A DNA stretch of 64,000 bases from Aminiphilus circumscriptus DSM 16581 (GTDB lineage: Bacteria; Synergistota; Synergistia; Synergistales; Aminiphilaceae), in assembly GCF_000526375.1 (NCBI RefSeq), contig NZ_JAFY01000007.1, positions 744,001-808,000 of the forward strand. Direction: 5' to 3'. Every line of letters starts with the position of its first letter. Positions within the stretch are counted from its first letter, which is position 1. The notes under the pieces were generated by a model that saw only the letters and a program-made list of their open reading frames with translations, was not told the origin of the DNA and did not search any database. Below, one piece after another: positions 52,452 to 61,938 of this stretch. Both the position numbers and the translations under genes were made by a program.

Positions 52452-53969
52452 CTAAAGCACTGTCAAAGGGAGAAGATCTGGAGAGGGTCTCCCGAGAAAA
52501 GTCACAAACGGCGTCCCTTCGCTTTCTCCCCATTGAAGCAGACGTTCACTGTCCTCGCACACGAGATGCGCGATTGTGTATTCCAACACTGCCTCCCGAG
52601 CGCTTCCTGGGCGAAAAGTACACCCGAACCGCCCCTTGACGCCCCGAATGGATCGTTTAACAAGCTGAAGTCGACGCTTCGCTTCCTTTTCTCCCACAAA
52701 AGGTTGCGCACTCCATGGGGTGAATGGTTTCGGCACAAACGTGTTCACGGAGAGAACGACATCAAGCCGTAGTTTTCCTTGGATGATTTCGACCAAGTCA
52801 CCAATGGCTCGGAGATCCTCGTCGGTCTCTCCGGGAAGCCCTGTCATGAAATAAAGTTTTACCTTTCGGACGCCTATTTTTTTTGCCATCTCAAGATTCT
52901 TAAAGAGAAGTGCATTATCGAAATGTTTTCCGCACTGTCGACGCAACGCATCGTTCGCAGCTTCGGGCGCCACAGTAATACTGGTATGACCACCCTTCAC
53001 AAGAGCTTTTAACATCCCTTCCGTGAGATTATCCACTCGAAGGGAAGCGAACGAAACCCCTTTGTTCCTTTCCGCTAAAGCGTTCAATAATGCGTCCAAG
53101 TCATCGTAATCTCCTGCCTCCGGGGTAACGAGTCCCACTCGTGCAACATCGGGAGGGCAGGTTTCAAGGAAGTCCAAAAGCGTCTCCATCCTCCGCCGTC
53201 TAGGCTTCGAGTAACACACGGGGAGGGTACAGTAGGAGCACTTCCTGAAACATCCCCGCTGCAACTCAAGCAAAAACGTCTCTCCAAAAACGCTCTCCGG
53301 TGTCGTCCAGAGGCTACTTCCGGGGAACATATCGAGATCGGAAACAGTGTTGCGCCTGAGAGTGACGGCATTCCCGCTTCGCAACAACGGAATATGCACA
53401 GGCGGAACAAAGAAAGCCGGGTTGGAGGCCAAAGCTCTCCAAAAGGCAATCCTGTCTCCGTTTCGGAGAAAACGCCTGGTTTCCTCCACCAAAAATGGAA
53501 TGACCGTCTCTCCTTCGCCAAGAACGACAAAATCCGCCATGGCCGCGAAAGCCATTGGATTGATACCACAAAGAGCGCCGCCGACTCCGACGAGAGATCG
53601 GGATGACGCCACTCGATCTTTCCAGCGAAGTGGTACATTTTCCGCAACAAGAGTCTTGACGAAATGAAGGAGATCCGCCTCATAAGAAATACTTGCCGTA
53701 ATAATTGGAAACGAACCGAGACTCCTCCCATTTTCCATAGAAAAAAAGGGGGCGGAGATCCCAAAAAAGCGCTCCACCCCCACTCCAAGCGATTTGAGCA
53801 TCCTCACGACCAAATGCAAACCGAGATTCGCCATTCCCACCGAATAGGAAGCGGGGAAAAGCAACGCCCAAAGGGGGTCTCCCCCTTCTTTGAGAGGGAT
53901 CAGGAGCCTTTCTTTTCCAGGCCGTGGCTTTGAGAATGCTCTACTGCTCTTTTTCGTCTCTGTCGTCAT
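52452..53969 (-). CDS. Radical SAM protein with B12-binding-like N-terminal region
   Basis: A 505-aa protein. The N-terminus (LLFPASYSVGMANLGLHLV, GGALCGINPMAFAAMADFVVLGEGE) resembles B12-binding radical SAM enzymes of the MiaB/YgiQ type, though no clear cobalamin DxHxxG motif is seen. The radical SAM cluster is LQRGCFRKCSYC. Further motifs are PEAGDYDDLDALL, HTSITVAPEAANDALR and FMTGLPGETDEDL. The substrate is unknown. It lies immediately downstream of ftsZ. ATG 53969 follows AAAGGGACGC. Confidence 0.82.
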   Translation of the reverse strand: MTTETKKSSRAFSKPRPGKERLLIPLKEGGDPLWALLFPASYSVGMANLGLHLVVRMLKSLGVGVERFFGISAPFFSMENGRSLGSFPIITASISYEADLLHFVKTLVAENVPLRWKDRVASSRSLVGVGGALCGINPMAFAAMADFVVLGEGETVIPFLVEETRRFLRNGDRIAFWRALASNPAFFVPPVHIPLLRSGNAVTLRRNTVSDLDMFPGSSLWTTPESVFGETFLLELQRGCFRKCSYCTLPVCYSKPRRRRMETLLDFLETCPPDVARVGLVTPEAGDYDDLDALLNALAERNKGVSFASLRVDNLTEGMLKALVKGGHTSITVAPEAANDALRRQCGKHFDNALLFKNLEMAKKIGVRKVKLYFMTGLPGETDEDLRAIGDLVEIIQGKLRLDVVLSVNTFVPKPFTPWSAQPFVGEKEAKRRLQLVKRSIRGVKGRFGCTFRPGSAREAVLEYTIAHLVCEDSERLLQWGESEGTPFVTFLGRPSPDLLPLTVL

Positions 53970-54029
53970 GCGTCCCTTTCGAAGAAACGAGGGGGCTGTC
54001 CTCGCATCGGTAAGCAATGAGGAGCACTG

Positions 54030-55181
54030 TTACTTTGCATTCTTCCGTCGCCTCACGACGGAGGGAATGTCGAGATCGCTGCGTGGCATATCTTTGATGC
54101 GAAAGAGATCGTCCTCAAGGACCGAACGGACCTCAGATTCCTCCAATTCGATGCGCCCCTTGCCTCGAACATTTTTCCCCGGTGCAGTCCCCGACGGAGC
54201 GCCACCAGCAGGTGAGAATCCCGTGGCAATGACCGTTATTTGTATTTTGTCCTCCATCTGGGGATCAAGAACATGTCCCCAGATGATTGTCGCATCCTCA
54301 TCAGCCGCCTCGGTGATAACCTGCGCAGCCTCCTGGACTTCGACGATTCCGAGATTTGGGCCTCCAGTGACGTTAAACAGAATCCCCTTCGCTCCGTTCA
54401 TGGGATTCTCCATGAGAGGGCTATTGATGGCAGTACGGGCGGCCATGGACGCCCGTCCATCGCCATGGGCCTCTCCAATCCCCATAATCGCAGATCCTGC
54501 ATTACTCATGACGGTCCTCACATCCGCAAAATCCACGTTTACAAGTCCGGGACGCAGAATAAGATCCGTCACACCTTGTACTGCCTGGCGCAAAACCTCG
54601 TCTGCCAGCTTGAACGCCTCAGAAAGAGGTGTGTTCTTGTCTGCGATCTGCAAAAGTCTGTCGTTTGGAATAACAATAAGAGCATCGACTTTCTCTTTTA
54701 AATTTTGAATCCCAGACACTGCGTGACTCGTTCGCCTCCGCCCTTCAAAAGCAAAGGGTCGGGTCACCACCGCAACGACGAGAGCACCGGATTCCTTCGC
54801 CGCTTCGGCAATAACAGGAGTAGCTCCTGTTCCAGTACCCCCCCCCATTCCTGCGGTAAGAAAGACCATATCCGCACCCTGGAGAAGTACCTTAAGTTCA
54901 TCAAGCGACTCCTTCGCCGCTTTAAAGCCAATTTCCGGATTCGCTCCTGCACCAAGCCCCCGCGTGAGTTCAGTGCCAAGCGCAATCTTCGATTCGGCCT
55001 CTGATCTTTCAAGATGTGCCATGTCGGTATTAGCGGCAATGAACTCCACACCGGCGATACCGCTACGGATGATATGGTTGAGCGCGTTATTCCCTCCACC
55101 GCCGACACCCACGACCTTTATGACTTCGCGGTATTGTCGATGCATTCTATCAATCTCAAACATATCGCCAATGCCTGCCAT
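54030..55181 (-). CDS. ftsZ: Cell division protein FtsZ
   Basis: Tubulin-like GTPase that forms the Z ring. The 383-aa protein has VGGGGNNAL, the GTP loop [24 protein letters not shown] and a very short linker to the C-terminal peptide [12 protein letters not shown] that binds FtsA. ATG 55181 has AGGGGG at good distance; the upstream GTG 55202 lacks an SD. Confidence 0.96.
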   Translation of the reverse strand: MAGIGDMFEIDRMHRQYREVIKVVGVGGGGNNALNHIIRSGIAGVEFIAANTDMAHLERSEAESKIALGTELTRGLGAGANPEIGFKAAKESLDELKVLLQGADMVFLTAGMGGGTGTGATPVIAEAAKESGALVVAVVTRPFAFEGRRRTSHAVSGIQNLKEKVDALIVIPNDRLLQIADKNTPLSEAFKLADEVLRQAVQGVTDLILRPGLVNVDFADVRTVMSNAGSAIMGIGEAHGDGRASMAARTAINSPLMENPMNGAKGILFNVTGGPNLGIVEVQEAAQVITEAADEDATIIWGHVLDPQMEDKIQITVIATGFSPAGGAPSGTAPGKNVRGKGRIELEESEVRSVLEDDLFRIKDMPRSDLDIPSVVRRRKNAK

Positions 55182-55232
55182 TCCGCCAACCCCCTGCGAC
55201 ACGATCTGATAGGTAAATCATCACTACTTAAA

Positions 55233-56597
55233 TTAAAATAATTCTTTCAATGCTTTTTTTATGGAATCGATGATGCCTTGGAAAGAGGTTCTACCCTGAG
55301 GCGTTTTTTTTACTCCAGAACTTCTCTTTGTCCGGTCATCTGAAACCGGCGCTCCGGGTACGGACAAAACCGGTTCCAGATATCGAAACGCATTGCGCTC
55401 CTTCTCGAGTACATAGCGGATGACACCTGATGCCGCCGCATATTCCAAACCGTTTCTTCCCGGAGGCATGCGATGGATATCGAGCGGTTGAGCAATTCTC
55501 ACGGGGAGATCCACAACCTGAGAGATGAATTGATCAATCCCATCCGTTTTCGCAACTCCTCCTGTGAGGACAATACCAGCGGGAAGCATGGTTACACCAG
55601 ATTCAGCAATTTCCTTGGAGACAAGTGTTCCGAAAAGTTCTTCAAGCCTGCAAGCGATGACATCCACAACCTCTTTCACTGTGCAGACGAATCGTTTGCC
55701 TCGATTTTCGAATTCCAACTCATCCACAAGCGATTCTGGGTTCTCGTCGAGCGAGACTTCCCGTTTCACCGCTTCTGCCTTACTAATAGGAATTCGCAAA
55801 ACACAGGCCAAATCGTTGGTAATATGATCTCCACCGACGGGAATCACCGAAAGGCGTTTCGGTTTTCCCTCGGCGTACACGGCAACTCCCGTCGTGCCTC
55901 CTCCGACATCCACCACCGATGCCCCGGCCAGGGCTTCTTCATTCGTCAGAACTCCCAATGCACTGGCCAAAGGTTTGATGATCATTCCTTGGACGCGGAG
56001 TCCTGCCCTCTGCACACAGGTAACCACGTTCTGCACCACCGCCGTGGGCAAGATGATGGACTGCAACTCCATTTCAAGCCGAACCCCCGTCATGCCAAGA
56101 GGATCGTCAATACCGCTGTGCCCGTCAATGGAATATTCAACAGGAATTGTATGAAGAATACACTGATTGGAAGCCACGTTCACCTCTGTTTGCGCAGCCT
56201 CAATAACGCGCTCGATATCCTGAATGGTAGTCTGCCGTGGAACACGGCCAAGGGATATCATGCCCCGCGAACGGATGCTCGTCACATCGCTTCCGCCAAA
56301 GGAGACGGTAGCCTCCACGATGGGAAGACCGACCATGTTCTTCGCATCTTCAACGGCATGACGTACGGACTGCACCGCTTGCTCGAGATTGACAATAAGG
56401 CCTTTCCGGATACCCCTGGAAAGAGCCTGTCCAATCCCAATGATCTGAGCCTCACCGGACGTGCCGTCTCTTTCGGCGACAACGACCACAACCTTACTTG
56501 CTCCTATGTCCAGCCCCACAAGGAGCTCAGGCTCCGCGATCACGGCATCATCCGCTCCCTTCCCCGCTCTCTTCCGTAAATGCGGGCGTCGTGTCAT
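55233..56597 (-). CDS. ftsA: Cell division protein FtsA
   Basis: Actin-like membrane tether of FtsZ. The 454-aa protein has LLVGLDIGASKVVVVVAE, an SHS2 insert, VVDVGGGTTGVAVYAEG, PVGGDHITNDLA, GIVLTGGVAKTDGI, and a C-terminal amphipathic helix (IIDSIKKALKELF) for membrane binding. It overlaps the FtsQ-like gene (ATGA). Confidence 0.95.
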   Translation of the reverse strand: MTRRPHLRKRAGKGADDAVIAEPELLVGLDIGASKVVVVVAERDGTSGEAQIIGIGQALSRGIRKGLIVNLEQAVQSVRHAVEDAKNMVGLPIVEATVSFGGSDVTSIRSRGMISLGRVPRQTTIQDIERVIEAAQTEVNVASNQCILHTIPVEYSIDGHSGIDDPLGMTGVRLEMELQSIILPTAVVQNVVTCVQRAGLRVQGMIIKPLASALGVLTNEEALAGASVVDVGGGTTGVAVYAEGKPKRLSVIPVGGDHITNDLACVLRIPISKAEAVKREVSLDENPESLVDELEFENRGKRFVCTVKEVVDVIACRLEELFGTLVSKEIAESGVTMLPAGIVLTGGVAKTDGIDQFISQVVDLPVRIAQPLDIHRMPPGRNGLEYAAASGVIRYVLEKERNAFRYLEPVLSVPGAPVSDDRTKRSSGVKKTPQGRTSFQGIIDSIKKALKELF

Positions 56598-57391
56598 TCG
56601 TAGTTCTTCCTCACGACGATTTTATCATCATATGTGGCATCTATGAGATAGACGGCATCCTGCTGCGGCGTAAGATCCCGAACGATAACATCCACCGCTC
56701 CCTTCAAGCCCTCCCAACGCCGGTCCCGGCCATCCACCATCAGAAGTATACGCCGTCCGTCCAGCGTCATCCGAAGAGTGACGATTTCGATGCCGCTTCT
56801 CTTGTGTACTGCCCATTCTTCGAGAAGTGGAAACCATCCGATGAGTTGCAACGTTTTCTTCCAGCTCTCCAGCATTCCAAGAGGCAGTCGCGATCGAAAA
56901 ATCTGGCGATCTTCAGGGACAACCGCCTGAGGCGACGGCATTTCATCACCCCAAAGCAAAGCGGGTCCTGATGGTCTTCGAATTCCCTTTACGATGTTAT
57001 TCTCTGGCAAATCTGTCGCCCACAGAAGCCCCTCCTCGTCCACATACCATTCTTTTCCCTGCCAACGAAGAACGAACCAAGGGACCAAGGGACGACACTT
57101 CCATTCAAAAAAGCCCCATCCGGCAAAAGAAATCCGAGTCCGAAGAGGGTACATACTTTCCAGATAATTCGCCATATGTTTCGCATGGAGCCAGAAAAGA
57201 AGCCAGTTACGTTTTTCTTTATCGGGGATGAGAGACAATAGCTCAACTTCCGAAATACCTACTTCAAGCGACATACGCAAGCCGCGAAGGCGAAAAAACT
57301 GAAAATGCTCCTCCGCAGAACAGGCAACCCCTCCCAAAAAAGCAATCAGGAGAACCCATGTTTTAATCCTTAGCCAAAAAGCCCCATTCAT
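56594..57391 (-). CDS. FtsQ/DivIB-like cell division protein (by position and topology)
   Basis: A 265-aa protein with one N-terminal membrane helix (about 6-26) and an extracytoplasmic rest. Sequence similarity to FtsQ is too weak to assign by motif, but the position murB-X-ftsA, length and topology match FtsQ. A short POTRA-like segment (VGISEVELLSLIP) and a C-terminal region (EIVTLRMTLDGRRILLMVDG, then WEGLKGAVDVIV) resemble the FtsQ beta domain. It overlaps murB by 29 nt. Confidence 0.7.
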   Translation of the reverse strand: MNGAFWLRIKTWVLLIAFLGGVACSAEEHFQFFRLRGLRMSLEVGISEVELLSLIPDKEKRNWLLFWLHAKHMANYLESMYPLRTRISFAGWGFFEWKCRPLVPWFVLRWQGKEWYVDEEGLLWATDLPENNIVKGIRRPSGPALLWGDEMPSPQAVVPEDRQIFRSRLPLGMLESWKKTLQLIGWFPLLEEWAVHKRSGIEIVTLRMTLDGRRILLMVDGRDRRWEGLKGAVDVIVRDLTPQQDAVYLIDATYDDKIVVRKNYE

Positions 57392-58295
57392 CTCCTAAGA
57401 GCCGCACTTCCGGTTCCAAAAGAATACCATATACCTGGTAAACATGATGGCGGCATTCTTCTACCAAGGTAACAATATCCGCTGCTCTGGCATTTCCCCT
57501 GTTTTCTATGAAATTCGCGTGGTGCAAGGACACCACTGCGTCGCCACATCGCATTCCCTTGCATCCTGCCCGATCAAGCAACTCTCCTGCAAATTCTCCG
57601 GGGGGATTCTTGAACACGCATCCCGCCGTTCTCACATTACGCGGCTGCCCACGACGTGCGTTCGCGTAATGAAGGACGTTCCTTCGTATCGTCTCCTGAT
57701 CGCTCTTACGAAGGAGTATGCCGCATCGAGAAATCACACGCAACGAATCCGAGAGACCACAAAAACGATACGCCCAGGCAATCTCTTTTCCCTCGTAGCG
57801 AATTCGTTCTCCGTTCGATTCGATTGTCTCCACCCATTGAACGAGTTCACCGATGTAACGCTCTCGGGAACCCGCATTCCCCATAAGTGCTCCCCCTATT
57901 GTACCGGGGATTCCCGTAAGAAACTCGCCTCCACCCAACTCTTTTCGGTAGGATTCACTCAGCCAGCGAGAGAGCAAAACCCCTGCACCCAAAACACATT
58001 CCACATACCCGTTCCCTTTTTCCTGGAAAAGGACGGAATCAAGTCCTCGAGTGTAAAGAACAAGCCCCTCTAACCCCTTGTCCGGTATGAGTACATTGCT
58101 TCCTCCACCAAGAATCCACAGAGGAAATTCATGTTCACTTCTAATCTTCAAGATCAGGGCAAGAGACTTTTCTTCCCTCGGACAACAAAAGAACTCTGCT
58201 GCCCCACCCACTTTCCATGTGGTATAGGCTCCGAGCCCCTCATTTCTTCGAAAGACGGCGCCGAACTCTCGCTCAAGCACCGACGACCATTGCAT
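57363..58295 (-). CDS. murB: UDP-N-acetylmuramate dehydrogenase
   Basis: FAD enzyme that reduces UDP-GlcNAc-enolpyruvate to UDP-MurNAc. The 310-aa protein has TTWKVGGAAEFF, LGGGSNVLI, GIPGTIGGALMGNAGS and a C-terminal VEECRHHVYQVYGILLEPEVRLLG with the active Glu. The proton donor, usually Ser in AGSVFKNP, is Cys226 here (AGCVFKNP). It lacks the long insertion of type I MurB. Confidence 0.94.
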   Translation of the reverse strand: MQWSSVLEREFGAVFRRNEGLGAYTTWKVGGAAEFFCCPREEKSLALILKIRSEHEFPLWILGGGSNVLIPDKGLEGLVLYTRGLDSVLFQEKGNGYVECVLGAGVLLSRWLSESYRKELGGGEFLTGIPGTIGGALMGNAGSRERYIGELVQWVETIESNGERIRYEGKEIAWAYRFCGLSDSLRVISRCGILLRKSDQETIRRNVLHYANARRGQPRNVRTAGCVFKNPPGEFAGELLDRAGCKGMRCGDAVVSLHHANFIENRGNARAADIVTLVEECRHHVYQVYGILLEPEVRLLGDEWGFLAKD

Positions 58296-59688
58296 TCTCG
58301 AAGACTCCCTCCCGTAACGCTTGCAAGAGTCTCGGACCGAGAAGACATACGTTCCCGGCGCCTATGGTCAAAATAACATCGCCACTGCGGACAAGTGAAG
58401 TGATCTGTTTTTGTACGTCCTTCATGTTTTGACAAAAATGGCAGACATGTCCCTCACGTTCCATCGCATCGGCGATAAGAGCTGAGGAAACGCTATCCGT
58501 CTGTTCTTCGTCCGCAGGGTAGATGGGAAGAAGAAAGACCTCGTCTGCAAGAGGAAGAACTTTGGCAAAATCGCCGAACATCGCAGCTGTACGGGTATAT
58601 CGGTGAGGCTGAAATATCGCAATGAGACGATGACCAGGGAAAATATTCCGAACCGCCCGGAGAGTAGCAGCTATCTCGTTCGGGTGATGGCCGTAATCGT
58701 CGTAGATCTGCACATCTCCGATGCTCCCCACATACTGCAATCGTCGCTTGGCACCCCGAAAGACGCGCAGTGCCTTTTTCGTCACAGCAAAGGAAATCCC
58801 CAAAGCATCGGCAACCGCACATGCAGCAAGGGCATTCAGAACATTATGCTCTCCCGAAAGACCCAAAATGATATCCCCCATGGGGATCCCGTTCTTATGC
58901 GCAACAAAGGAAACACCTCCACCCTGTATGTGGTGGACATGAGTGGCTCCCCAATTCCATCCCTTTCCCCATCCGTATGTAAGGATGTTCTTCCCTTTTA
59001 TGTGCGGGAGAATAGCTGCCACGCCAGGATCCTCGGCACAAAGAACGGAAATGCCTTCCGGCTTGACATGCCCGAGAAAACGAACGAAGGCATCCTTGAC
59101 GCTGTCCAAATTTGGATAGTGGTCCACATGATCCCAGTCCACATTCGTCACAACAGCCATTTGGCAATGAAAAAGCTCGAAGGAACCGTCGCTTTCATCG
59201 AGTTCCGCTACCATACAAGCTCCATCACCGAGCTTCGCATTGCCTCCGATATCACAGAGTTCACCTCCAATGGCGAGCGTAGGTGAGAGGTCTGCCGTCT
59301 CGAGAATCAAGCCTATCATCGAAGACGTCGTTGTCTTACCGTGTGTACCCGCGATACCGATTCCTTTCCTTTCATTGAAAAGCAGACTGAGAATTTCCGC
59401 TCGCCGCGCAACGGCGATGCCTCGTTCTCGAGCTGTAAGCAGTTCGAGGTTCGTGGGAGCAATAGCGCTGCTATATACCAGAAGCTCCACGCCGTAATTT
59501 TCCAGATGGTCTGCGGAATGTCCGAGAGAAACGGGAATTCCTCTCTCAAGAACCCTCTCCACATACGACGTGGACGTCACATCACATCCGCTCACGGCAA
59601 ATCCCATCTCATGGAGAAGCCGAGCGAGACCACTCATTCCAGCACCACCAATGCCCATGAGGTGCACGTTATGAAGGCTCTTGAGCAT
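58273..59688 (-). CDS. murC: UDP-N-acetylmuramate--L-alanine ligase
   Basis: Adds L-Ala to UDP-MurNAc. The 471-aa protein has HLMGIGGAGMSGLARLL, the ATP loop GIAGTHGKTTTSSM, ELDESDGSFE and DDYGHHPNEI. ATG 59688 starts the conserved part; ATG 59706 and 59715 are possible, as GAAGGGAG precedes them. It overlaps murG by 20 nt and murB by 23 nt. Confidence 0.95.
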   Translation of the reverse strand: MLKSLHNVHLMGIGGAGMSGLARLLHEMGFAVSGCDVTSTSYVERVLERGIPVSLGHSADHLENYGVELLVYSSAIAPTNLELLTARERGIAVARRAEILSLLFNERKGIGIAGTHGKTTTSSMIGLILETADLSPTLAIGGELCDIGGNAKLGDGACMVAELDESDGSFELFHCQMAVVTNVDWDHVDHYPNLDSVKDAFVRFLGHVKPEGISVLCAEDPGVAAILPHIKGKNILTYGWGKGWNWGATHVHHIQGGGVSFVAHKNGIPMGDIILGLSGEHNVLNALAACAVADALGISFAVTKKALRVFRGAKRRLQYVGSIGDVQIYDDYGHHPNEIAATLRAVRNIFPGHRLIAIFQPHRYTRTAAMFGDFAKVLPLADEVFLLPIYPADEEQTDSVSSALIADAMEREGHVCHFCQNMKDVQKQITSLVRSGDVILTIGAGNVCLLGPRLLQALREGVFENAMVVGA

Positions 59689-60811
59689 GAGTCCTTGTCC
59701 TTCCATTCGGGACATCTCCCTTCATGGTCAACGCGATCACTTTTTCGTAAAGATGTTCACAAATTGTCTCTGATTCGGATGAAGTCGTATCATTGAAGCT
59801 TCTGGTTCGATCGTGCACCATTTTCACTACGTGAAGAAGTGCCGCGACAAGGGCAGCCATGGATTCATTTTCTCGCCAGAGCACCCCTCCACCGGCATCC
59901 ACAAAGGCTCGAGCATTCCACAATTGATGCGCATCACTCGCATGTTCCCAAGGAACGACCACACAGGGAATATGCTGATCTTTCATTTCCGCTAACGTGG
60001 AAGCGCCTCCTCGAACAACGGCGACAGTAGCAAGCGAGTAAAATGGCGACGGATCCCAGCGCTGAGAAACAAAAACACAGTTTTCAGCCACCCGTGGCAA
60101 GTTTTCGCCTTTCGTGACGAAAAGGAATGTCCATTCGCGAAAAAGGGGCAACTGTGCTATATCTCGCACCACCTGCTCCAATTTCCGGCTTCCCAGCGAT
60201 CCTCCAAAAATGAGGATCGTCGGTCCCTCCCGAAAAACCACACCGCGCACAAGTGTATTCCATGCCTCGGAATTTTGCAAATGCCGAAACCGCCGCACCG
60301 GAATGCCGACATGCGTAAAAAAATCTCTCGACAACGGAGAACACGAAGACCATCCACTCAGCACGGGAACCCGAAAAAAAGCCGCCAGGCGAGTGACTTT
60401 TCCCGCATAGGCGTTCTGTTCATGAATTGCCACAGGGACACGACACAGAAGAGATGCGAGGAGCATGGGAAAACTCACATATCCACCAAAAAGCAACACC
60501 GCGCCGAAATGACGCTCCTTGAGCAATTTTATGGATGTTTTTATCGCTCCTCCCAAAGCATACCATCTTTGAAGGAGATTGGTTGCAGAGAAATCCAGCG
60601 GTGAACCAACCATATTTAGAGAGAGATAGGGGACGCCGCACGCTTGAAAAATCTCTCGCTCCAATTGCCGTTGTCCGGAAAGAAATACCGGCTGGTGTCC
60701 TTTGCACTTTCTTTCCATCCACTCCCCAAAGGCAATCGCGGGCCAGAGGTGTCCCCCGGTTCCTCCAGAGACGAGAAGAAAAGGCATGCGCTCTTTCACG
60801 TGCTGTGTCAC
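59669..60811 (-). CDS. murG: UDP-GlcNAc:lipid I N-acetylglucosaminyltransferase
   Basis: Makes lipid II from lipid I at the inner membrane. The 380-aa GT28 protein has LLVSGGTGGHLWPAIAFGE, IHEQNAYAGKVTRL, ILIFGGSLGSRKL, VVRGGASTLAEM and PCVVVPWEHASDAHQ. GTG 60811 shares GTGA with the ftsW stop and follows GGGAG; ATG 60787 is the alternative. Confidence 0.94.
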   Translation of the reverse strand: MTQHVKERMPFLLVSGGTGGHLWPAIAFGEWMERKCKGHQPVFLSGQRQLEREIFQACGVPYLSLNMVGSPLDFSATNLLQRWYALGGAIKTSIKLLKERHFGAVLLFGGYVSFPMLLASLLCRVPVAIHEQNAYAGKVTRLAAFFRVPVLSGWSSCSPLSRDFFTHVGIPVRRFRHLQNSEAWNTLVRGVVFREGPTILIFGGSLGSRKLEQVVRDIAQLPLFREWTFLFVTKGENLPRVAENCVFVSQRWDPSPFYSLATVAVVRGGASTLAEMKDQHIPCVVVPWEHASDAHQLWNARAFVDAGGGVLWRENESMAALVAALLHVVKMVHDRTRSFNDTTSSESETICEHLYEKVIALTMKGDVPNGRTRTHAQEPS

Positions 60812-61938
60812 GACCGGCTCTCCCTGGCCAGACGCAAGATAATGCCCGTCCGCATCCAGGCCATTACCAAGGCACTTCCTCCGTAGCTGACAAAGGGAAG
60901 TGGTATCCCTGTCAACGGGATAACCTTGGTAACACCACCTACATTGATGAGAAGAGGGAGCACAATGGAAAGCACCATTCCCCACAACAATGAGCGTTCA
61001 AAGCCCCGCGGAAAGAGAATGTACACTGACCACGCTCTCCAAATCCATAAAAAGAACAGAAAGAGGACAAAAAGCGTTCCGAACAGTCCCAGTTCTTCGC
61101 CTATGGCAGCAAAAATAAAATCTGTATGTGCCGCCGGAAGATACTGCAGTTTCTGAAGGCCATGCCCGACCCCCAAACCCCACAAGTTTCCGTTGGCAAA
61201 GGCAATCAATCCCTGAATGACTTGAAACCCTGTGTTTAAAGGATCTGACCAGGGATCGACAAGTGCAAGAATGCGTCGCATTCGATACTCCTTGAAAAGG
61301 ATGAGAGGAGCAACAGCCAAGAGGGACAGAGCACCCGTACAAAGAGGATAAAGCCAACCCCAAGCCTCAACGAAAAGTCCCATGGCCAGCACGAGTAAGA
61401 GAAGAGTTCCTCCCATATCAGGCTGCAGAAGCACCAAGGGAAGAGTGAGGAGAACCACTCCCATGCAGCGTCGAAAAGCTTCGCTTCGCTCCTGTCCCTC
61501 TCCTGTAATTTTTTTCGCCACGTGAATCACAAGAGTAAAGGCGAGAAGTTCCGATGTCTGAATGGGCAATGACCCGAGCCGAAACCATCTCCGAGCTCCA
61601 CCGACAGTCGCGCCGAAAGGCGTAAAAAGCGTGAGAAGAGCCAACACGAGCGCCAATATCCACAATAGTCCGCTCGTTCTGTACCAGAATCCTATAGGAA
61701 TGGCATATCCACAGACCATGGCACCCAAAGCGATGAAAAGCCAAACAACCTGTTTGGCTCCGAGAGCATAGGGGCTTCCGTAAACATCAATGGCAGCTCC
61801 GCTGGACGAGGACGCGATCATCACGATCCCGATACCGCAGAGAAGCATCGGAATAAGCCATAGGAGAGGCTCGCGGAGCTTTTCGATGACACCCTCATTC
61901 TGTTGGGCCGAGAACACTTGAGTATCCATCTTCGTCAC
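60808..61938 (-). CDS. ftsW: SEDS family peptidoglycan glycosyltransferase FtsW
   Basis: Polymerises lipid II at the division septum. The 376-aa multi-pass protein has GGARRWFRLGSLPIQTSEL, LLQPDMGGTLLLL, GFQVIQGLIAFANGNLWGLGVGHG and the C-terminal PLTGIPLPFVSYGGSALV. Location inside the mur cluster supports FtsW rather than RodA. GTG 61938 shares GTGA with murD. Confidence 0.93.
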   Translation of the reverse strand: MTKMDTQVFSAQQNEGVIEKLREPLLWLIPMLLCGIGIVMIASSSSGAAIDVYGSPYALGAKQVVWLFIALGAMVCGYAIPIGFWYRTSGLLWILALVLALLTLFTPFGATVGGARRWFRLGSLPIQTSELLAFTLVIHVAKKITGEGQERSEAFRRCMGVVLLTLPLVLLQPDMGGTLLLLVLAMGLFVEAWGWLYPLCTGALSLLAVAPLILFKEYRMRRILALVDPWSDPLNTGFQVIQGLIAFANGNLWGLGVGHGLQKLQYLPAAHTDFIFAAIGEELGLFGTLFVLFLFFLWIWRAWSVYILFPRGFERSLLWGMVLSIVLPLLINVGGVTKVIPLTGIPLPFVSYGGSALVMAWMRTGIILRLARESRS

